Assembly: GCF_004339015.1 (NCBI RefSeq)
Contig: NZ_SMFQ01000002.1
Span: forward strand, 1,117,351-1,181,350
Direction: 5' to 3'
DNA from: Cocleimonas flava
GTDB taxonomy: Bacteria > Pseudomonadota > Gammaproteobacteria > Thiotrichales > Thiotrichaceae
Length of the DNA stretch: 64,000 nt
The position numbers and the translations under genes are program-made. The notes under the pieces were generated by a model. It made no database searches and was not told the origin of the DNA. It was given only the letters and a program-made list of their open reading frames with translations. Each line of letters starts with the position of its first letter. Within the stretch, counting starts at the first letter, position 1. Shown here piece after piece: positions 60,101 through 64,000 of this stretch.

Positions 60101-60709
60101 TTATTTTGATGCCATTTTAAGAGATTGAATGATTCTTTCTTTTGTTTCTCTTTTTGCTTCTGAGAACTTCTCTGCAAATAACGTCATGTAATATTTATCT
60201 TTCTTCTCTAGAGGGAAATCTAAAGTAGTGATTTCACCTTTAGGAGAAATATATTTCTTCTCGATAATGGTAAGTTCAGACTGATCTGTGCCCAGGTCTT
60301 TACGAGATACAGGTTCACCTGTTTCTACATAACCGACTGATAACAAAGCTTTGTTTATATCTTCAAAAGAAAATAGCTCTTTATTATCACTGGTTTGAAC
60401 CATTACATCAGTGGTACAGCCATCTTCTTCAGGAGACACAGCAAAACTAATACCATTTACATGGACTTCATAAACACCATTGAAATCTTTTGCGGGGGCA
60501 AGTTCGGGTGCTTTATCAAGAGAGCTTTGTAATGATTCAGGAGTATCGTATTTCTTTTCACAGTATTGGTTATGAAGAGATAAAAACGTAGAAAGATGTG
60601 GCTGTGGAGCTTGTACATTTGCCGACGCAGTCTTATCACAACCATTCAATAGAATTGTTGTTAGAATTGCTGCGCTACAAAGAGCAACTATAGGTAACAT
60701 TTTATTCAT
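60101..60709 (-). CDS. Hypothetical lipoprotein
   Basis: 202-aa lipoprotein when started at ATG 60709 (MNKMLPIVALCSAAILTTIL), with lipobox LLNGC and AAGG about 9 nt upstream. The frame is open further to 60787, but that extension is Lys/Asn-rich and lacks a signal peptide. The mature part has a likely disulfide-forming Cys in HNQYCEKKYDTPE and another in EEDGCTTDV, and a charged C-terminal helix (AKRETKERIIQSLKMA). Family not recognised. It is convergent with ttcA, with the inverted repeat between. Confidence 0.75.
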   Translation of the reverse strand: MNKMLPIVALCSAAILTTILLNGCDKTASANVQAPQPHLSTFLSLHNQYCEKKYDTPESLQSSLDKAPELAPAKDFNGVYEVHVNGISFAVSPEEDGCTTDVMVQTSDNKELFSFEDINKALLSVGYVETGEPVSRKDLGTDQSELTIIEKKYISPKGEITTLDFPLEKKDKYYMTLFAEKFSEAKRETKERIIQSLKMASK

Positions 60710-60903
60710 TGGGTTTGCCTTTTTTATTTTTATTATTTTATTTTTATTGGGTTTTAAGTAAATATATCCAATCTTATTTGTTATCACAAGATTTCCCAGA
60801 CTAGCGGATTATACCGTTTGTAACTTAATTAAATGTTAACCAAAACTTTTTAATAGCCGAGCTGTAGGATTTATATGATTTTTTTAATACCCAATTGTTT
60901 GCT

Positions 60904-61809
60904 ATGAATAAAAAGGCATGGTTAATTGATTCCAGTATCTATGTTTTTAAAGCCTGGTTCACTCGTGAAGACATTTATGATGTTAACGGTAATCCAATAA
61001 ATGCCGTCATGGGTTTTATGGATTTTGTTTACAAACTATTGTCGGTTGAAAAACCACAATTAATTGGTTTCGCTTTTGATGAAAGTCTGGAAACCTCCCA
61101 TCGTCGTGATATTTATCCAGAATACAAAGCAAATAGAGCAACGGCTCCGGAGTCACTCAGGTTACAGTTTCGTTTGTGTAGAGAGTTTTTACGTCATCTC
61201 GGCATTCTAGAAAAGGCTAGTCCGTTTTATGAAGCAGATGATCTGCTCGGCACATGGGGTCAGCAGTTCTATACCGATTTAATTCCCGTAAATTTTATCA
61301 CCGCAGATAAGGATTTAGCGCAACTAGTAAAAGAGGATGATCACTGGTGGGAGTATTTGAGAGGTGAGATGCTCGACACTAAAAAAATCACCAAACGATT
61401 TGGTGCAAAGCCGAGTCAAATTGCCGACCAATTAGCGATAGCGGGTGATAAATCGGATAACATTCCTGGGGTGCCAGGTGTTGGCATGTCGACGGCAGGT
61501 AAATTACTAAGAAAGTTTGAAACGCTGGAAAACCTTTTGGCCAATACCAGTGAAATTTCAACCATGCAAATTCGTGGAGCCAGTCGTATCCAGCAATTAA
61601 TTTCAGATCATCAGGATACGATATTACTTGCGCGTCAATTGACCGGAATTGTGTGTGATATTGAAGCAGTGAAATCCAAAGATTTCGAAATATCAGCTAT
61701 GAATAACGATGCTTTTGGGGCGTTTTGTGATCAGTTAAATGTCTCCGAAGAAAATCAGCATAGATGGTTAAAACTACACCATGATCTTTTGCAAAATGCA
61801 GATAAATAA
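60904..61809 (+). CDS. xni: Xni-type 5'-3' exonuclease / flap endonuclease
   Basis: 301-aa PolA-like 5'-nuclease without polymerase. Motifs are WLIDSSIYVFKAWF, FAFDESLETSHRRDIYPEYK, EADDLLGTWG, ITADKDLAQLVKEDD and the HhH GDKSDNIPGVPGVGMSTAG. Catalytic acidic residues appear complete, unlike some Xni proteins that lack one. ATG 60904 is preferred over the upstream TTG (60895), because it gives the normal M-N-K-x-x-W-L-I-D start. It probably processes DNA flaps in parallel with PolA. Confidence 0.92.
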   Translation: MNKKAWLIDSSIYVFKAWFTREDIYDVNGNPINAVMGFMDFVYKLLSVEKPQLIGFAFDESLETSHRRDIYPEYKANRATAPESLRLQFRLCREFLRHLGILEKASPFYEADDLLGTWGQQFYTDLIPVNFITADKDLAQLVKEDDHWWEYLRGEMLDTKKITKRFGAKPSQIADQLAIAGDKSDNIPGVPGVGMSTAGKLLRKFETLENLLANTSEISTMQIRGASRIQQLISDHQDTILLARQLTGIVCDIEAVKSKDFEISAMNNDAFGAFCDQLNVSEENQHRWLKLHHDLLQNADK

Positions 61810-61964
61810 CCCGTTTTTAATTGGGTTGCTTAAAAACTATCCGGTATTTGCCTGACTTATTTCCACTAATCCCTATTCTCCCCCCTGTTATCTTATCCCT
61901 TCGAACTTTTTCTTTAGTTGTTGTTAAATTTCCAGCTTCTACATAAAACAAACGGTTACTTGAA

Positions 61965-62288
61965 ATGCTGGCAGAGGGTGAAACATCAAAGAGTCCATTA
62001 ACTCTGCTTCTATTAATAGGAATATTGGTCATTGCTACGCTAGTGGTTATATCCAACTATTTTTTGCGACCCGGATTGGAATTAAGCATCAAAGATGAGG
62101 TTCATGGTGGCCTTATTGATAGTGGTATAAAAACGGTCAAAGTAAGTGTTGAAGGCAGAAATGTATTACTGGAAGGGTTTATTCCAACCCATGAAGATAG
62201 AAAGAGAGCCGAAAATATCGTGAATAACATCAGCGGTATTAGTCAGGTAAAGAGCCAGCTTGTGGTTAAAAACCAAACAAACGACTAA
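61965..62288 (+). CDS. BON-domain membrane protein
   Basis: 107-aa protein with one N-terminal membrane helix (about 12-33, TLLLLIGILVIATLVVISNY) and a BON domain (about 40-105): LELSIKDEVHGGLIDSGI, VKVSVEGRNVLLEGFIPTHE, then RAENIVNNISGISQVKSQL. BON domains bind phospholipids or help keep envelope integrity; single-BON anchored proteins are poorly understood. It lies 155 bp after xni on the same strand. An OmpA-BON fusion partner is absent. Confidence 0.85.
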   Translation: MLAEGETSKSPLTLLLLIGILVIATLVVISNYFLRPGLELSIKDEVHGGLIDSGIKTVKVSVEGRNVLLEGFIPTHEDRKRAENIVNNISGISQVKSQLVVKNQTND

Positions 62289-62508
62289 AAACTATACAGA
62301 TTCTCTGATAAACAAGCAGCTAGTACTGATGAACAGAGACACATATTTTACGTTTCGTTGCTAAACTAATAGTGATGGAAATATAAATAAAGATTTATGC
62401 AGGAAACATTATTACAAAAAAAGATAAGACTAATTTAACGTTTGTTACGTTGGTCGAAGAGCAAACAATCAAGCAAGGATTGCTGGTTGTTTATAACTGA
62501 GAGACATG

Positions 62509-62520
62509 CGCAGTACTGCG
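62509..62520. promoter_or_regulatory. 12-bp perfect palindrome before the coiled-coil protein gene
   Basis: CGCAGTACTGCG, a perfect dyad about 62 bp upstream of the start at 62582. It could be an operator half-site pair or chance. Confidence 0.25.
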
Positions 62521-62581
62521 TAAGGTAAATTAACGATGAATCAAGGGTTAGATGCATCGTTATTAATCAAGGATGATATTT

Positions 62582-62902
62582 ATGACATACTTTTTATTTC
62601 AGATAGCACTTATTAGTACGGTTGCTATTGTTACTGGTTCACTAATAGGTTGGTGGTTGCATCATTTCTACGGACAGAACAGACAACAAGAGTCAGATAA
62701 AGATTTAACATTGGTAAAAGACTATTTAGGGGAATCTATTAAAGAAAACGCACGGTTAAAATTACAGTTAAAACAAATGGAAGAGAAGCTGGAAAAATTA
62801 TCCTACGAAGAAGTGCCTAAAATTAGTGGTGTAGATTTCGAAGCTTATAAAGCGTTTGAAAACACAGTAAAAGAAGCTAATTTACAAAAGTATTTAAATT
62901 AA
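62582..62902 (+). CDS. Small membrane protein with coiled coil, hypothetical
   Basis: 106-aa protein started at ATG 62582, which has AAGGA about 9 nt upstream (the earlier ATG 62573 overlaps that site). One membrane helix (about 2-26) with GWWLHHFYG at its end is followed by a coiled coil (LGESIKENARLKLQLKQMEE, heptads of L) and a short C-terminal part (ISGVDFEAYKAFENTVKEAN). It resembles small inner-membrane coiled-coil proteins of cell division or envelope assembly in layout only; the family is not recognised. A terminator shared with the phosphofructokinase follows. Confidence 0.75.
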   Translation: MTYFLFQIALISTVAIVTGSLIGWWLHHFYGQNRQQESDKDLTLVKDYLGESIKENARLKLQLKQMEEKLEKLSYEEVPKISGVDFEAYKAFENTVKEANLQKYLN

Positions 62903-62943
62903 AAAAACATCAATCAATAAACATCAAATAATGTATTTCCAAT

Positions 62944-62972
62944 AAAAAAGCCCCGCATTGCAGGGCTTTTTT
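62944..62972. terminator. Bidirectional terminator between coiled-coil gene and PPi-PFK
   Basis: Stem GCCC(C)G / C(A)GGGC with loop CATTG, flanked by A6 and T6. It serves both convergent genes. Confidence 0.88.
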
Positions 62973-62990
62973 ATTGTCAGAAACGAAATA

Positions 62991-64000
62991 TTATTTCATC
63001 TTAAATTCAGATAATTTCTTTTCAACCAGTTCTTTTTTTAATGTGACATAGTTCGGCATACCATTTTTATAAGGTGGGTAAGATTCACCTTCAATCAATG
63101 GCAGTAAATATTCACGACAAGCCGCTGTGATACCGAAACCATCTTCACTGATGTAATCCATTGGCATCATTTTTTCTACATTTGCAATATCAGCTAAATT
63201 TCCTGAACCAATTTCCCATTTATATGGATTGTTAGAAGTGCGAATAATTGCAGGCATCACAGAATTTTTTCCTGCTACTGCCATTTCAACAGCAGCTTCG
63301 CCTAATGCATACGCTTGTTCAACATCAGACTGTGATGCTAAATGACGTGCTGCACGTTGTAAGTAATCGGCTACAGCCCAATGGAATTTGTATCCAAGTG
63401 CTTCTTTGATCATATTCGCCACGACAGGTGCCGCGCCACCCAGTTGCGCATGGCCAAAATCATCCCGCGTTCCTTGTTCTGCTAAAAATCTTCCATCAGG
63501 CCAAGCGGTTCCTTCGGAAACCACAATGCTGCAATAGCCATGACTTTTTACTTTTGAATCAACTAACGCCAGGAATTTTTCTTGATTAAATTCGATTTCG
63601 GGGAATAACACGATCACAGGAATATCGTTATCTTCATCAGCCGCTAATGCGCCAGCAGCAGCGATCCAGCCAGCATGTCTGCCCATGACTTCAAGAACAA
63701 AAACTTTCGTAGAGGTTTCGGCCATAGAAGCTACATCGTAACTGGCTTCACGTGTTGAAACGGCAATGTATTTAGCTACAGAACCAAATCCAGGGCAGTT
63801 ATCTGTCACTGGTAAGTCATTATCTACTGTTTTAGGCACATGAATCGCCTGAATTGGGTAACCCATTTTTTCTGACAATTGAGAAACTTTTAGACAGGTG
63901 TCTGCTGAATCTCCACCACCGTTGTAAAAGAAATAGCCAATATTGTGCGCTTTAAAAACTTCGATCAGACGATCGTATTCCACTTTGTTTTCTTCAAGAC
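62991..64000 (-). CDS. Pyrophosphate-type 6-phosphofructokinase (5' end missing)
   Basis: C-terminal 336 residues of a phosphofructokinase; the frame continues through the right edge (…LEENKVEYDRLIEVFKAHN), so the GTG at 63983 is an internal Val codon. FYNGGGDSADTCLKV carries the Asp of the PPi type at the position of Gly104 in ATP enzymes. PKTVDNDLP has the Lys typical of PPi-dependent enzymes, and EVMGRHAGW follows. It would interconvert fructose 6-phosphate and fructose 1,6-bisphosphate reversibly with pyrophosphate, as in methylotrophs and some sulfur oxidisers. Confidence 0.93.
   Translation of the reverse strand, partial: LEENKVEYDRLIEVFKAHNIGYFFYNGGGDSADTCLKVSQLSEKMGYPIQAIHVPKTVDNDLPVTDNCPGFGSVAKYIAVSTREASYDVASMAETSTKVFVLEVMGRHAGWIAAAGALAADEDNDIPVIVLFPEIEFNQEKFLALVDSKVKSHGYCSIVVSEGTAWPDGRFLAEQGTRDDFGHAQLGGAAPVVANMIKEALGYKFHWAVADYLQRAARHLASQSDVEQAYALGEAAVEMAVAGKNSVMPAIIRTSNNPYKWEIGSGNLADIANVEKMMPMDYISEDGFGITAACREYLLPLIEGESYPPYKNGMPNYVTLKKELVEKKLSEFKMK

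Noticed and set aside
60101..60787. Longer start for the lipoprotein at 60787
   Set aside because: The extension is a Lys/Asn-rich stretch that would precede the signal peptide; ATG 60709 has a ribosome binding site and gives a normal lipoprotein leader.
61875..61900. CTCCCCCCTGTTATC stretch upstream of the BON gene as a repeat copy
   Set aside because: Only the C-run matches; flanking bases do not follow the consensus.
61817..62056. 79-codon minus-strand frame between xni and the BON gene
   Set aside because: It overlaps the BON gene start by about 90 bp on the opposite strand, lacks a ribosome binding site and has no recognisable domain.

Overview
The window is a chromosomal segment from a moderately AT-rich gammaproteobacterium. 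Gene content and order are typical of that class: a queG | nnr-tsaE-ami locus, mutY-yggX, sucCD, gltA, pilSR, prlC and xthA. A citrate synthase, a pyrophosphate-type phosphofructokinase with a PKTVDND motif, several periplasmic rhodaneses and a TusA-like protein would fit a Thiotrichales- or methylotroph-like lineage. The genus cannot be named from the sequence alone. No transposase, integrase, phage gene, rRNA or CRISPR array was seen. One tRNA (Leu-CAA) is present.

Layout. 0-5.5 kb: DUF2333 (cut by the left edge), an MsbA-type ABC exporter, GNAT, mutY, yggX, fpr. 5.5-13.2 kb: an orphan peptide-binding protein, an alpha/beta hydrolase, nadA divergent from polA, a DUF302 protein. 13.2-17 kb: gltA and a two-subunit sodium:solute symporter (large subunit plus DUF4212). 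17.2-20.8 kb: a four-gene cassette (carbamoyltransferase, SxtJ-like, 50-aa DUF5989, SGNH hydrolase) in the same order as sxtI-sxtJ-sxtK-sxtL of saxitoxin clusters. 20.8-25 kb: queA, a MaoC protein, tRNA-Leu, a YdcH-like protein, sucDC. 25-32 kb: a PP0621-like protein, pilS, pilR, a FadL porin and a VolA-type surface lipase lipoprotein. 32-35.8 kb: a DnaQ-like exonuclease, a cNMP/CBS/DUF294 protein, then a 590-bp gap with signs of two converging small RNAs. 35.8-49 kb: rnd, prlC, xthA, a DMT transporter, the ami-tsaE-nnr/queG locus, a secreted trypsin-like protease overlapping an FHA membrane protein, rarD. 49-57.6 kb: an unlisted 27-aa membrane protein, an ankyrin lipoprotein, two exported rhodaneses, a CDF transporter, a TusA-like protein, BolA and an ExbB/ExbD-like trio. 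57.8-64 kb: dtd, pip, ttcA, a lipoprotein, xni, a BON protein, a coiled-coil membrane protein and the phosphofructokinase (cut by the right edge).

The strongest unexplained signal is a dispersed repeat. On its C-rich strand it reads GYCACCCCCCTACTT, then 2-5 variable bases, a GC-containing step and a T-rich tail. I count about 22 copies in 64 kb. Most are intergenic, and some form head-to-head pairs making long hairpins at gene ends. Five lie inside conserved genes (ABC exporter, queA, prlC, amiC, nnr), in frame and apparently without changing protein length. This pattern resembles the DNA-uptake sequences of Pasteurellaceae and Neisseria more than an inserting element. A REP-like family is the main alternative.
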